This document shows positions 46,044-55,332 of a stretch of 64,000 nucleotides of DNA, one piece after another. The notes beneath the pieces were generated by a model, which was not told where the DNA came from, searched no databases, and was given only the letters and a program-made list of their open reading frames with translations. The position numbers were made by a program, and so were the translations under genes. The number at the start of each line of letters is the position of its first letter. Within the stretch, counting starts at the first letter, position 1. Location: NCBI RefSeq assembly GCF_035920345.1, contig NZ_CP109149.1, positions 7,750,001-7,814,000 of the forward strand. The letters run 5' to 3'. The DNA is from Nocardia vinacea (lineage in GTDB: Bacteria; Actinomycetota; Actinomycetes; Mycobacteriales; Mycobacteriaceae).

Positions 46044-46477
46044 TGTTCTGCCCCCAGAAGAGTGCGAGGTCGGGTACGACCCGGGTGGTTTGACGAGGAC
46101 AGCTGGTGCTGCCGCCCGGTGTAGTGCAGCATTTCGCTCGCCAGATTAGCCTGTCCCACACGCCAACTCGACCCGGCTGTGGGAAGGCGACCCTTGACCG
46201 AATCGCGCATGCTGCGGGGGCTGACGTTACCCTTGGTTCGGTCTTCTCGCAGAGATCGGGGGGAATCCGACGCGAAAGTTACCGGGTTAAGGGATTGTTT
46301 AGTGAGATGTAAGGCGCTGCAAGCACGATGCTGTCACGAAGGCTCAGGCAGTGTGTGTGACTTTGGGGGGACATCCGGTTCGCCGGATGAAGCGCCCCCG
46401 CGCCTGTCCGCGATACACGCCATAACCCCGGGGCCGACAACGGCCACCGAACCGCGGATCAGACACGGAGGAATGCG
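46044..46477. other. Divergent promoter region before the desaturase/PKS cluster; no gene
   Basis: 434 bases between the LprG-like gene and the desaturase gene. No frame is convincing. A hairpin CATCCGG-TTCG-CCGGATG (46372-46389) sits inside a larger GGGGGG ... GCCCCC fold about 90-115 bases before the desaturase start, a possible attenuator or regulator site. AAGGCGCTGC/TTGTTTAG sequences could hold a promoter. A clear ACGGAGGA ribosome-binding site precedes ATG 46478. Confidence 0.45.
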
Positions 46478-47950
46478 ATGACGAACAGCCGACCGGAAGC
46501 GGAGGAGCGGGACTTCCGTAGACCGCCCGGCCCGCCTCCTGGTGGTGGCCCGCAACTCTCGAATGTGTGGGTTTACAACGGAAAAGCCTACGATCTGAGC
46601 GACTGGATCTCCAAACATCCCGGCGGCGAGTTCTTCATCGGGCGAACGAAAAATCGCGATATCACCTCCATTATCGGGTCCTACCATCGCGATCCCGAGC
46701 GAATCGGACGAATGCTGGAGAGATATGCGGTGGGGCGCAACGCATTACCCGAGGACATCCATCCGAAGGCCAACGCACCCGACTTCCTCTTCAAAGAGGG
46801 TTTCGACAGTTGGCAGGACACTCCGAAGTACCGATTCGACAATAAAGACGATCTGCTGCACAAGGTCAAGGCGCGGCTGAAAGAGCCCGAGCTGGCCGCA
46901 CGATTGCGGCGCATGGACACGATCTTCAACATCGTGGTCGCGGTGCTGGCCGTCGCGTACTTCGCGGTGCAGGGTCTGCGCCTGTTCGAGCGCAGCTGGA
47001 TGCCGCTGCCCGTCTTCGTCATCCTGATGGTGCTGCTGCGCAGCTCGCTTGCCGGATTCGGCCACTACGCGATCCATCGCGCGCAAAAAGGCCTCAACAA
47101 GATCTATACGAATACCTTCGATTTCAATTACGTCGCACTGGCTTTCGTCACCGCAGACGGACACGCGCTGCTGCACCACCCGCATACCCAGAGTGAAGTC
47201 GATATCAAGAAAAACGTCTTCACCATGATGATGCGGGTGCCGCGGCTGTATCGAGTGCCGATTCACACCCTCCACAAATTCGGGCACACGGTGACCGGCA
47301 TGACCATTCGACTCCTCGATGTCTGCCGCCTCACCCGCAAAGTCGGCATCAAAGATATGTACGGAACCTGGGGCGGTGCGCTGCCGCACTTCATCGGTTC
47401 GTTCGGGGTGCGCGCGCTATTGCTCGGCGAGTTGGTGGTATTCACGCTGGCGGGCGACTTCTGGGCCTGGGCACTGCAATTCGTGGTGACGCTGTGGATC
47501 AGTACCTTCCTGGTCGTCGCGAGCCATGATTTCGAGGTGGAGGCCGAGGAACTCCCGGACTCCGATACCGAGGACTGGGCCGTCAATCAGGTGGAGCAGG
47601 CCTACGACCTGAAGGTGATCGGAAACCGTTATATCGACTGCTTTCTCGCGGCCGGTTTGAGTTCGCACCGCGTCCATCACGTACTGCCGTTCCAGCGCAG
47701 TGGTTTCGCCAATATCGCCACCGAGGACGTATTGCGTGAGGAGTCAGCGAAATTCGGCGTCGAGTGGCTGCCGGCGAAGAGTTTCTTCACCGATCGTTTC
47801 CCGAAGCTCTGCCGCACCTACCTCTTGTCGCCCTCGCGCGAAGCCGAGGAACGGAATTGGGGCTTCATCCGCGAGCACTGCTCGCCCGGGGCGCTGAAAA
47901 CCTGTGCGGTCTACACAGTGCAGGGATTCACCGGAATCGGCACGGTCTGA
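46478..47950 (+). CDS. Cytochrome b5-fused membrane fatty acid desaturase
   Basis: 490 residues. The N-terminal cytochrome b5 domain (about 28-95) has WVYNGKAYDLSDWISKHPGG with heme ligand His near 47 and the second His in GSYHRD. The C-terminal desaturase (about 145-470) has membrane helices and three histidine clusters: GHYAIHRAQ, HALLHHPHTQ and SSHRVHHVLP. Fused front-end-type enzymes use the b5 domain as electron donor for O2-dependent desaturation or hydroxylation of acyl chains. Collinear with the PKS and transporter genes, so the substrate may be a polyketide-linked or exported lipid. The reaction is inferred. Confidence 0.88.
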   Translation: MTNSRPEAEERDFRRPPGPPPGGGPQLSNVWVYNGKAYDLSDWISKHPGGEFFIGRTKNRDITSIIGSYHRDPERIGRMLERYAVGRNALPEDIHPKANAPDFLFKEGFDSWQDTPKYRFDNKDDLLHKVKARLKEPELAARLRRMDTIFNIVVAVLAVAYFAVQGLRLFERSWMPLPVFVILMVLLRSSLAGFGHYAIHRAQKGLNKIYTNTFDFNYVALAFVTADGHALLHHPHTQSEVDIKKNVFTMMMRVPRLYRVPIHTLHKFGHTVTGMTIRLLDVCRLTRKVGIKDMYGTWGGALPHFIGSFGVRALLLGELVVFTLAGDFWAWALQFVVTLWISTFLVVASHDFEVEAEELPDSDTEDWAVNQVEQAYDLKVIGNRYIDCFLAAGLSSHRVHHVLPFQRSGFANIATEDVLREESAKFGVEWLPAKSFFTDRFPKLCRTYLLSPSREAEERNWGFIREHCSPGALKTCAVYTVQGFTGIGTV

Positions 47951-48032
47951 GCCGATTCCGGAGATCGACCGATCGAACCGCTGGTCAACTGCGGCGCCGA
48001 TCACCATTTTTCACAAGAACGGGGAGAATTTC

Positions 48033-49220
48033 GTGTCAATCACTATCGATGAGGGAACGTCGGCGGCTCGTCAGGGGGACGAGCACGGCCACGGCCTCGT
48101 GCAGCACGGGCTGCCGCCCGCGCCGCCGACCACGGTCGGGGTGATCGAGAGCATCGCGACCGGTGCGCCGAGTCAGCTCGTCGACCAGGCCGGCGCCGCC
48201 GATCGGGTGGCCGAGCTGTTCACCGATCCGCAACAGCGGGCCCGGATTTCGCGGATCTACCAGAAGACGAAGATTGACAGCCGTCGTCTGGTCGTCGATC
48301 CGCTGGATCCTGAATTCCTGCAGTTCGGCCGGGAGCGCGGCACGATCCGGGACCGGATGAATCTCTTCTACCGCCACGCAGTGCCGCTGGCCGTCGATGT
48401 CGCTGGTCGTGCCCTCGCCGGTATCGAGGACGCGGCGGCGGAGATCGGCTTGCTGGTCTTCGTGACCAGCACCGGTTTCATCGCGCCGGGCGTGGATGTC
48501 GCGGTAGTGAAGCAGCTCGGGCTTTCGCCGTCGGTCGGGCGGGTCGTGGTGAACTTCATGGGCTGCGCGGCCGCGATGAACGGCATTCGGACTGCCGTGG
48601 ATTATGTTCGGGCGCATCCGGATAAGAAGGCGATGGTCGTCTGCATCGAGCTGAGCTCGGTGAACGCCGTCTTCGACGACAACATCAACGATGTGATCAT
48701 CCACAGCCTGTTCGGCGACGGCTGCGGTGCGGTGGTCATCGGCGCCGGTCAGGTCCAGCAGCCGCTGGCACCGGGCAGCGTGGTGATCCGGGACAGCTTC
48801 AGCCAGCTCCTCGACGGTGCCGAGGACGGCATCGTGCTCGGTGTCAATCAGAACGGCATCACCTGCGAGCTGTCGGAGAATCTGCCCCAGTACATCTATA
48901 CCGGGGTCGATCCCGTGGTCACCGAGGTCCTGGGCCGCAATGGATTGCAGAAATCCGATGTCGATCTGTGGGCGATCCACCCGGGTGGGCCGAAGATCAT
49001 CGAGGAGTCCGTGCATTCGCTCGGTATCGCGCCGGAGCGGGCGGCGCTGAGCTGGGATGTGCTGGCAAGGTTCGGCAATATGCTGAGCGTGTCGCTGATT
49101 TTCGTGCTGGAACAGATGATTCAGCAGGAAGCGGCGGAGCCGATCTCGACCGGAGTGGCGTTCTCCTTCGCGCCGGGGGTCACCCTCGAAGGCATGATCT
49201 TCGACATCATTCGCCGGTAA
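48033..49220 (+). CDS. Type III polyketide synthase
   Basis: 395 residues with the chalcone/stilbene-synthase fold. The catalytic triad is readable: Cys in VVNFMGCAAAMNG, His in LWAIHPGGPKI and Asn in ARFGNMLSVS. It makes pyrones, resorcinols or related phenolics by iterative malonyl-CoA extension of an acyl starter. The N-terminal 30 residues are variable. GTG 48033 follows GGGGAGA at good spacing. It lies 82 bases after the desaturase and 47 before the exporter. Resemblance to acyl-resorcinol or pyrone synthases is expected, but starter size cannot be judged. Confidence 0.95.
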   Translation: MSITIDEGTSAARQGDEHGHGLVQHGLPPAPPTTVGVIESIATGAPSQLVDQAGAADRVAELFTDPQQRARISRIYQKTKIDSRRLVVDPLDPEFLQFGRERGTIRDRMNLFYRHAVPLAVDVAGRALAGIEDAAAEIGLLVFVTSTGFIAPGVDVAVVKQLGLSPSVGRVVVNFMGCAAAMNGIRTAVDYVRAHPDKKAMVVCIELSSVNAVFDDNINDVIIHSLFGDGCGAVVIGAGQVQQPLAPGSVVIRDSFSQLLDGAEDGIVLGVNQNGITCELSENLPQYIYTGVDPVVTEVLGRNGLQKSDVDLWAIHPGGPKIIEESVHSLGIAPERAALSWDVLARFGNMLSVSLIFVLEQMIQQEAAEPISTGVAFSFAPGVTLEGMIFDIIRR

Positions 49221-49267
49221 TAGCACCGGTCTCAGCCAAATCCGCCCGTTGAGGGAGCGCAGCAACC

Positions 49268-51100
49268 ATGCAACTCATCCGATTCCTCATCTCGATCTCC
49301 TGGATGCGGATCGCGGCCGTCATTGCCGCGGGCCTCATCTGCGGTGTGGCCAATACCTATCTGGTGACCCTCATCAGGGGTGTGGTGTCGCCGGAACCGC
49401 ATCCGCACGTCAACATCCAGAGCTTCGCCCTGACGGGCCTGGTCATCCTGGTCAGTGGTGTGGTGTCGCAGGTGCTACTGATTCGCCTTGCCCAAGAGGC
49501 GATCTACCGACTGCGCGCGGATCTGAGTTCCGGGATCGTCTCGGCGCCGCTCGAGCATCTGGAACGGCTCGGCATGCACCGTCTGATGGCCACGCTGACC
49601 GAAGATGTGCGCTCGCTGTCACAGGCAGTGACCGCCATTCCGAGCATCTGCATCGATGTGGCCACCATCGTCGGCTGCTTCGTCTTCCTGCTCGCGGTGT
49701 CGGGTCCGCTGTTCGCGGTGACCGTGGCGGGCACACTGCTCGGGATCGCCTGTGTCGAGCTGATTCTCGAGCGGGTGCGCAATATCTATCGCGAGGCGCG
49801 GGAGAACGAGGACGCGCTGTTGCGGTCGTACCAGGCCGTGACCCTCGGCATCAAAGAGTTGAAGCTGCATCGGGGGCGCCGCCGCGATTTCATGCAGCGG
49901 CATCTGCTCGGTTCGGCCGCGACGCTGCGTGCACAGAATGTCGATGCCGGATCCAAATTCTCGGTGGCACAGGGATTCGGGCAGGCGCTGCAGCTCGGCA
50001 CCATGGCACTGATCCTGTTCGTGCTGGTCGCGCCGCTGGATCTGTCGCGCGATGTGATGGTCGGGTATGTCCTGGTGACGACGTTCCTGGCGATGCCGAT
50101 GCAGAACTTCATGCACCGCATCCCGGATCTGCTGCGCGGTGATGTGGCGCTGGCGAAGATCCGCGCGATGAATCTGTCCATGGAGACCATGCACGACGAG
50201 GAGCGGTTGCCGTTCACGGACCGTCCCGCCGTCGACGTGGCGCGGCTGGAGCTGACGAATGTCACCTACAGCTACCGGATGGAGCCGCCACCGCCGTTCC
50301 CGCCGGGTCCCGGCGGGCCGCCGCCTGGTCCAAGAGGCGGCGCGCATCCGCCCGGTCGGGGTCCACGTCCCGGCGGGCCGCGACCGGATGTCAACGGTCA
50401 TCGGATCATCGACCACAGCGGACACGACAACCGGCCGATGCCGCTCGGCCCGCCACCCGAGAAGAACAACGACGAGTCCGGATTCCGGCTCGGCCCGCTC
50501 GATCTGGTCTTCGAGCCCGGGCAGATCACCTTCATCGTCGGCGGCAACGGCAGCGGCAAATCCACGCTGGCCAAGCTGATCACGGGACTGTATGTGCCGC
50601 AGACCGGCGCGCTGTCGCTCAATGGCGAGCCGATCGACCACGAGAATATCGAGTGGTTCCGGCAGAACTCCTCGGCGATCTTCACCGACTTCCACTTGTT
50701 CGATGAGTACCTGGGCTTCGATCGGCCCGGACTCGACGGTGAGGTGCGCCGGTATCTCGAGGAGTTGCAGATCGCGCACAAGGTGACGGTGCAGGACGGA
50801 CGGCTGTCGACCGTCGATCTGTCGCAGGGACAACGCAAACGGCTCGCGCTGTTGACCGCGCTGCTCGAGGACCGGCAGATCTATGTCTTCGACGAGTGGG
50901 CCGCCGACCAGGAACCCAAGTTCCGCGACGTTTTCTATCAGGAAATCCTGGCCGAGCTCAAACAGCGCGGGAAGACCGTCATCGTGATCACCCACGACGA
51001 TCGCTACTTCCACCACGCGGACCAGCTGGTCAAACTCGATTTCGGCCGGGTGGTCGAGGCGACGCGGACCGAGGAGCCCACCGGCGCCGACCTCTCCTAA
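49268..51100 (+). CDS. Cyclic peptide/siderophore export-type ABC transporter (SyrD/PvdE family)
   Basis: 610 residues, a half transporter with TM domain (about 1-300) and ATPase domain (about 325-600). The ATPase has Walker A VGGNGSGKSTLAK, signature VDLSQGQRKRLALL and Walker B IYVFDEWAADQEP, where the Glu-Trp-Ala-Ala-Asp-Gln-x-Pro form is typical of the cyclic-peptide export family. An unusual Pro/Gly-rich insertion (about 338-400, PPPPFPPGPGGPPPGPRGG type) splits the first strands of the ATPase domain. It likely exports the product of the adjacent synthase. Confidence 0.92.
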   Translation: MQLIRFLISISWMRIAAVIAAGLICGVANTYLVTLIRGVVSPEPHPHVNIQSFALTGLVILVSGVVSQVLLIRLAQEAIYRLRADLSSGIVSAPLEHLERLGMHRLMATLTEDVRSLSQAVTAIPSICIDVATIVGCFVFLLAVSGPLFAVTVAGTLLGIACVELILERVRNIYREARENEDALLRSYQAVTLGIKELKLHRGRRRDFMQRHLLGSAATLRAQNVDAGSKFSVAQGFGQALQLGTMALILFVLVAPLDLSRDVMVGYVLVTTFLAMPMQNFMHRIPDLLRGDVALAKIRAMNLSMETMHDEERLPFTDRPAVDVARLELTNVTYSYRMEPPPPFPPGPGGPPPGPRGGAHPPGRGPRPGGPRPDVNGHRIIDHSGHDNRPMPLGPPPEKNNDESGFRLGPLDLVFEPGQITFIVGGNGSGKSTLAKLITGLYVPQTGALSLNGEPIDHENIEWFRQNSSAIFTDFHLFDEYLGFDRPGLDGEVRRYLEELQIAHKVTVQDGRLSTVDLSQGQRKRLALLTALLEDRQIYVFDEWAADQEPKFRDVFYQEILAELKQRGKTVIVITHDDRYFHHADQLVKLDFGRVVEATRTEEPTGADLS

Positions 51101-51163
51101 TCATCTGCGGCCCTTACGGAATTCTCAGAGTTCAGCCAATTCGGAGTTCTAGGGTCGGCAGAC

Positions 51164-52336
51164 GTGGCTGGAAATCGCGCCCGCTGGGCCCTGCTCGCCG
51201 TTGCCGTTGTCATCGCCGGGGCGCTCGGTGGCGCCGTCACCGCTTGCTCGAGATCATCCAGTTCACCCGGCGGTATCGCATTGGTGAACGCCGATACCGG
51301 GCCGACGGGTGCGCGCATCGCACAGGGGCTGCAGCAGGACGGCGGTGGATACGAATGGACCGTCGGCAAGCCGGGTGAACTCGACGCGGATGACTACGCG
51401 GCCGTGATCACCCTGCCCGCCGATCTCACCGAATCCATGGGCACACTGGCGAGCGCGCAGCCGAAACGGGCCAAGGTCACCGTGGATACGCATAAGGGCG
51501 CGGATGCGGATGTGGTGAACGGCGCGGTGAATACGGTGACGCACCGGATCGGCGCATCCGGTGTCGATGCCGCCCTGGCCGCGGTCGCGCAGGCGCGCAC
51601 CCAGATGACCTCGGTGCAGTTCACCACCCAGCTGCTCAATGCCGGAGTGAATGCCGCGGCCGCAGGTGCCGATCAATTCAGCTCAGGCGCGGATCAGCTG
51701 CTCGGCTTCCTGACCTACGCCAAAGCGGGTTCGGCACAACTGACTTCGGCCATCGCGCTGCTGAACTCGACCGTCTCCGGTGCTGCCACACAAGCGAATC
51801 AACTTGCCTCGGCATTGGATTCGACCGGCATCACGATCGGACAGGTGCAGCAGACCGCGAATACGGTGAGCGGCGGTCTGGATCAGATCCTGCCGCTGAT
51901 GCGTGCGCTGTCCTTCGCGGGCGATCCACAAGTCGCCGATATCATTGCGAAACTCGAAGGGCTACGAAATGTTTCAGGCCAGGCCGGATCCCAGCTGACC
52001 GATCTCGGCGATCTGGTCGGCAGCGCCGTCGATCCGAGCACTGACCTCGGCACGCTCCTGCGCACAGTTGTGGACCGATTGACCGGCGCCAGTGCGCAAT
52101 TGGCCGAGGGCGCGAAACTCGCCGAAGGTCTGCCGCAACTGGCGGACCAGGGCGGTGCTCAATTGGTCAGCGCCATAAGCCAACTCACTGGCGGCGTCAC
52201 CCAACTCCAGCAAATCGTGACCAACCTCAGCACCCAAACCGACAAGGCCGTCGCAGCGCTACCCCAGCGCAGCACTGCCCAGCAGTCCGCACTGGCGCTT
52301 GCGTTGACGGACCCGGTCGAGGTGGTCCGCAACTGA
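51164..52336 (+). CDS. Exported lipoprotein with YhgE/Pip-like N-terminal domain
   Basis: 390 residues. The signal peptide (ALLAVAVVIAGALGGAVTAC) ends in a lipobox. The following GGIALVNADTGPTGARIAQG and DDYAAVITLPADLTESMGTL match the start of the YhgE/Pip extracytoplasmic domain. The rest is Ala/Gln/Leu-rich with helical repeat (QLTSAIALLNSTVSGAATQA). Unlike full YhgE/Pip proteins, no C-terminal membrane region is present. It follows the ABC gene by 63 bases and may act with it as a periplasmic accessory (inference). Confidence 0.72.
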   Translation: MAGNRARWALLAVAVVIAGALGGAVTACSRSSSSPGGIALVNADTGPTGARIAQGLQQDGGGYEWTVGKPGELDADDYAAVITLPADLTESMGTLASAQPKRAKVTVDTHKGADADVVNGAVNTVTHRIGASGVDAALAAVAQARTQMTSVQFTTQLLNAGVNAAAAGADQFSSGADQLLGFLTYAKAGSAQLTSAIALLNSTVSGAATQANQLASALDSTGITIGQVQQTANTVSGGLDQILPLMRALSFAGDPQVADIIAKLEGLRNVSGQAGSQLTDLGDLVGSAVDPSTDLGTLLRTVVDRLTGASAQLAEGAKLAEGLPQLADQGGAQLVSAISQLTGGVTQLQQIVTNLSTQTDKAVAALPQRSTAQQSALALALTDPVEVVRN

Positions 52337-52542
52337 TTCAAAGCTTCGGACTGCCGCACGCAACAGTTTGCCGCTATACACGACGAATCCGAAAGATTTC
52401 ACCGGCCTAGAGGAGCTCGTAACGATCGTTGCGGTTACCCGACCCGACGGTGCGACCGGCTGACCGACGGCCCACGCTGGAGAAGCAACTGCAATCCGTT
52501 GCGTAAAATGATAAGAACCGTAGGCCGCAGCGGCTTTTCGGG

Positions 52543-53916
52543 TCAGGAAGTCCGGCGCTCCGGAAGATCCAGTACCAGGCGCACACCACCGAGCGGACTG
52601 TCGTCGAAATAGGCTCGGCCACCGTGTAATTGAGCCTGTTGGGCGACCAAGGCGAGGCCTAGTCCGGAGCCGCCCTTGCTGGCTTGGCTGCCGCGAAAGA
52701 AGCGTTCGAAGACGGCGGTGCGTTCTTCGGCGGGGATGCCGCGGCCGTTGTCGTCGACGGTTATCAGTATGTGTCCGTTGGGGATTCGGTGGGCGGAGAC
52801 CACCGCCTCGGTGGCGCGGCCGTGTTTGACGGAGTTGGTCAAAGCGTTGTCGATCGCGAGCCGCAGTCCGGCGGGAAGGCCGCGGGTGATCAGTTCGGCG
52901 TCGGTATCGATGCGGACGGTTACGCCGGGGAAGTGTCGCATGGCGTCGTGGGCGGCTTGGTCGCACAGGTCGCCGACGTCGGTGTCGACGTGATCGCGTT
53001 CGTGGGTGAGGTCGCCCGAGGCGAGGCGTTCCAGTGCGGCCAAGGTGGTTTCGACGCGGCCCTGGCTGCGTTGCAGGTCGGCAAGGATTTCGGCGCGTTG
53101 GGCCTCGTCCAGGTCGAGGGTGCGCAGCACCTCGAGGTCGGTGCGCATGGCGGTGAGTGGGGTGCGCAGTTCGTGGGCGGAGACGGCGGCGAAATCGCGT
53201 GCGGTCTCCAGTGCGGCGGCGGTTTCGGTCTGCGCCTGATCCACCCGTTGCAGCAGGGTGTTCACCGCCTCGGCGAGTTTTTCTGCCTCTCTGACTCCGG
53301 AGCCGTCGACCGGCGGCTGTGGATTGTCCGGATCGCGGTAGCCGCTGCGCGTGCCGACCTGTCGGGTGAGATCGACGATCGGGCGGACGGCACGGCCCGC
53401 GAGCAGCCAGCCGAGTGCGGCGGCGGTGGCGATCGCCAGTCCGGCTCCGGCGAGCACCCAGCGCTGTTGTTCGGCGGTGGTGCGTGCCGCCTCAGTCGAT
53501 GGAATGCCAAGGGACACAACTCGTCCCGCCGGTTGGTTCTCGGTGGTGGTCAGCACACGGAACGGGGTGCCGTTCACGGTGACGGTATGCGATCCGATCG
53601 GCTGTTCGGGCAGGCGGATCGGTGTGCTCGCCACGATCGTGTTGTTGTCGCGGACCGTCACTGCCATGTCGTAGGTCGGACCGACCAGTCCGAGCACACC
53701 GACGGCCAAAACCGAATCGATGAGCACCAATCGCGACGCGATGGCCAACTGCTGGTCGGTCTGGGCCAGGTTGTTGCGCTCGATGGCCTGTGAGGAGATC
53801 ACACCGATGATCGTGACGATGATGATCGCGCCGACCGCGGCGGCACCGGCCACCCGGGTGCGAAGGGAGAACGTGCGCCGCCGCCGTTTCCGGGAAGCCG
53901 GGAGCTGCGGCGTCAT
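52543..53916 (-). CDS. prrB: Sensor histidine kinase PrrB
   Basis: 457 residues. An N-terminal TM helix, a short extracytoplasmic domain and TM2 (WVLAGAGLAIATAAALGWLL) are followed by HAMP. The dimerisation domain with phosphorylated His in SAHELRTPLTAMRTDLEVL and the ATPase domain (NALTNSVKHG, DDNGRGI, GGSGLGLALV) follow. It matches M. tuberculosis PrrB in order and sequence character. It lies downstream of prrA with seven bases between. ATG 53916. Confidence 0.95.
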   Translation of the reverse strand: MTPQLPASRKRRRRTFSLRTRVAGAAAVGAIIIVTIIGVISSQAIERNNLAQTDQQLAIASRLVLIDSVLAVGVLGLVGPTYDMAVTVRDNNTIVASTPIRLPEQPIGSHTVTVNGTPFRVLTTTENQPAGRVVSLGIPSTEAARTTAEQQRWVLAGAGLAIATAAALGWLLAGRAVRPIVDLTRQVGTRSGYRDPDNPQPPVDGSGVREAEKLAEAVNTLLQRVDQAQTETAAALETARDFAAVSAHELRTPLTAMRTDLEVLRTLDLDEAQRAEILADLQRSQGRVETTLAALERLASGDLTHERDHVDTDVGDLCDQAAHDAMRHFPGVTVRIDTDAELITRGLPAGLRLAIDNALTNSVKHGRATEAVVSAHRIPNGHILITVDDNGRGIPAEERTAVFERFFRGSQASKGGSGLGLALVAQQAQLHGGRAYFDDSPLGGVRLVLDLPERRTS

Positions 53917-53923
53917 CGCCAAC

Positions 53924-54631
53924 TCACTTGGGTGCTCGCAGCACGAATCCGACGCCGCGGACCGTGTGCAGCAGCCGCGGCGTGCCCTCGACCTCCAGCT
54001 TGCGCCGCAGGTATCCGACGAAGACATCGACCACATTGGTGTCGGCGGCGAAGTCGTAGCCCCACACCAATTCCAGTAGCCGCTCGCGGCTCAGCACCAC
54101 GCCCACATTGCGGGCCAGGGTGGACAGCAGCTCGAATTCGCGCTTGGTGAGATCGATTTCGCGGCCGTTCAGCACTGCGCGGTATCCGGCGACATCGACC
54201 TCCAGCGGGCCGACCGTGATCGCGCCCGGCGTGGCGGCGGCCGGAACGTCCGAGCGGCGGCGCAGCAGTGCCTTGATCCGCGCCACCAATTCGGCGAGGA
54301 CGAACGGCTTGGTCAGATAGTCGTCGGCGCCGGACTCCAGTCCAGAGATCCGGTCGTCGACGGAGGCGCGGGCGCTGAGCACACAGATCGGGACTTCATT
54401 GCCCAAGGCCCGAAGTGCCGTTACCACGCCCGCACCGTCGAGCAGCGGCATATTCATATCGAGCACCACCGCGTCGGGCACCTGCTCGGTCACGCTGCGC
54501 AGCGCTTCGGCGCCGTCGCGGGCGACCCGCACCTGGAAGCCGGACAGGCGCAGGCCGCGCTCGACCGACGCGAGCACGTCCTCGTCATCGTCGACGACAA
54601 GGACGGTCGGGTTAGAAGTCACGTCATCCAT
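53924..54631 (-). CDS. prrA: Response regulator PrrA (OmpR family)
   Basis: 235 residues. The receiver domain contains [20 protein letters not shown] (acidic pocket), phosphorylatable Asp in [15 protein letters not shown], and Lys in DYLTKPF; a winged-helix domain follows with [11 protein letters not shown] and [14 protein letters not shown]. It is the partner of PrrB; PrrA is essential in M. tuberculosis. A roughly 115-bp dispersed element sits directly upstream, so it may carry regulatory sequence. Confidence 0.96.
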   Translation of the reverse strand: MDDVTSNPTVLVVDDDEDVLASVERGLRLSGFQVRVARDGAEALRSVTEQVPDAVVLDMNMPLLDGAGVVTALRALGNEVPICVLSARASVDDRISGLESGADDYLTKPFVLAELVARIKALLRRRSDVPAAATPGAITVGPLEVDVAGYRAVLNGREIDLTKREFELLSTLARNVGVVLSRERLLELVWGYDFAADTNVVDVFVGYLRRKLEVEGTPRLLHTVRGVGFVLRAPK

Positions 54632-54685
54632 TGTGCCGCCACTCGGAAACGGAATCGGTTAGGCAACCGACTGATTTCGGAAGTG

Positions 54686-54800
54686 CATGGGTAACTCGTC
54701 GGGGACGGGCTGACCCATCTACCGCTTATCCGCCGGTCGCCGATGCTGCGTTCGTGGCACCTAGGTCTGGCGCCTGAATATCCGGGGAGGCGGGGGAGCG
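54686..54800. repeat. Dispersed ~115-bp element, copy 2
   Basis: CATGGGTAACTCGTCGGG (left) and CCGGGGAGGCGGGGGAGCG (right) with 96 bases between block starts, matching 11261-11374. It lies between prrA and the hemophore-like gene. In both places it stands within 100 bases upstream of a minus-strand gene start (prrA here, the helicase-like gene there). Confidence 0.6.
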
Positions 54801-54801
54801 C

Positions 54802-55188
54802 TCAGTAGCTGTGGCAGGTTTCGGCCACGGTGCGGATGGTCTCGGCCAGCCCGGACGCACGCGGGTCGTTCTCGGCGTCCTGCGCGGCGCTCGGGTTCTC
54901 GTCGATGGCGGCCTGGAGTTCCGCGCGACGCTGTTCGACCGGCTGATCGAACTTGCGCTGCAGTTCGGCCTTCTGGGTCGGGTTCGCGTCGAGCATGGCC
55001 GCCAGCTGCGGTGCCTTGGCGTGCAGCGCCGCGTCGACCTGGGCGAAAGAGCAGTCGGAGGTCAGCAGCGGCCCGGCCAGCGTCATCGGATCCGCGGCTG
55101 CGATGGCCGGGGAGAGCAACACGGCCACACTGGCCATGCCGCCTGCGGCGAGAGCGGCGACGGCCGGGCGACTGTGGAAGAGCTTCAT
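54802..55188 (-). CDS. Exported hemophore-related protein
   Basis: 128 residues. Signal peptide about 1-32 (AALAAGGMASVAVLLSP, cleavage after AIAAA). The mature protein has a conserved Cys near 45 (LLTSDCSFAQVDAAL) and the C-terminal Cys in TVAETCHSY, likely a disulfide, and helical repeats (KAELQRKFDQP, RRAELQAAIDEN). It fits the actinobacterial heme-binding Rv0203-like/hemophore-related family that scavenges or relays haem outside the membrane. No heme ligand is certain. Confidence 0.75.
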   Translation of the reverse strand: MKLFHSRPAVAALAAGGMASVAVLLSPAIAAADPMTLAGPLLTSDCSFAQVDAALHAKAPQLAAMLDANPTQKAELQRKFDQPVEQRRAELQAAIDENPSAAQDAENDPRASGLAETIRTVAETCHSY

Positions 55189-55332
55189 GGTGTGTGCCTC
55201 CAGATTTCGAGGGTCATGCTGCTTCGAGGGTGCTGTGGATCCAGCGCCCTAGACGCTATTGCCCCGCACTGGCGCATGTGTGAACTATCCCTGAGGATTC
55301 TCTAAGGAGTGAAACGCAATGCAATCGCAAAG

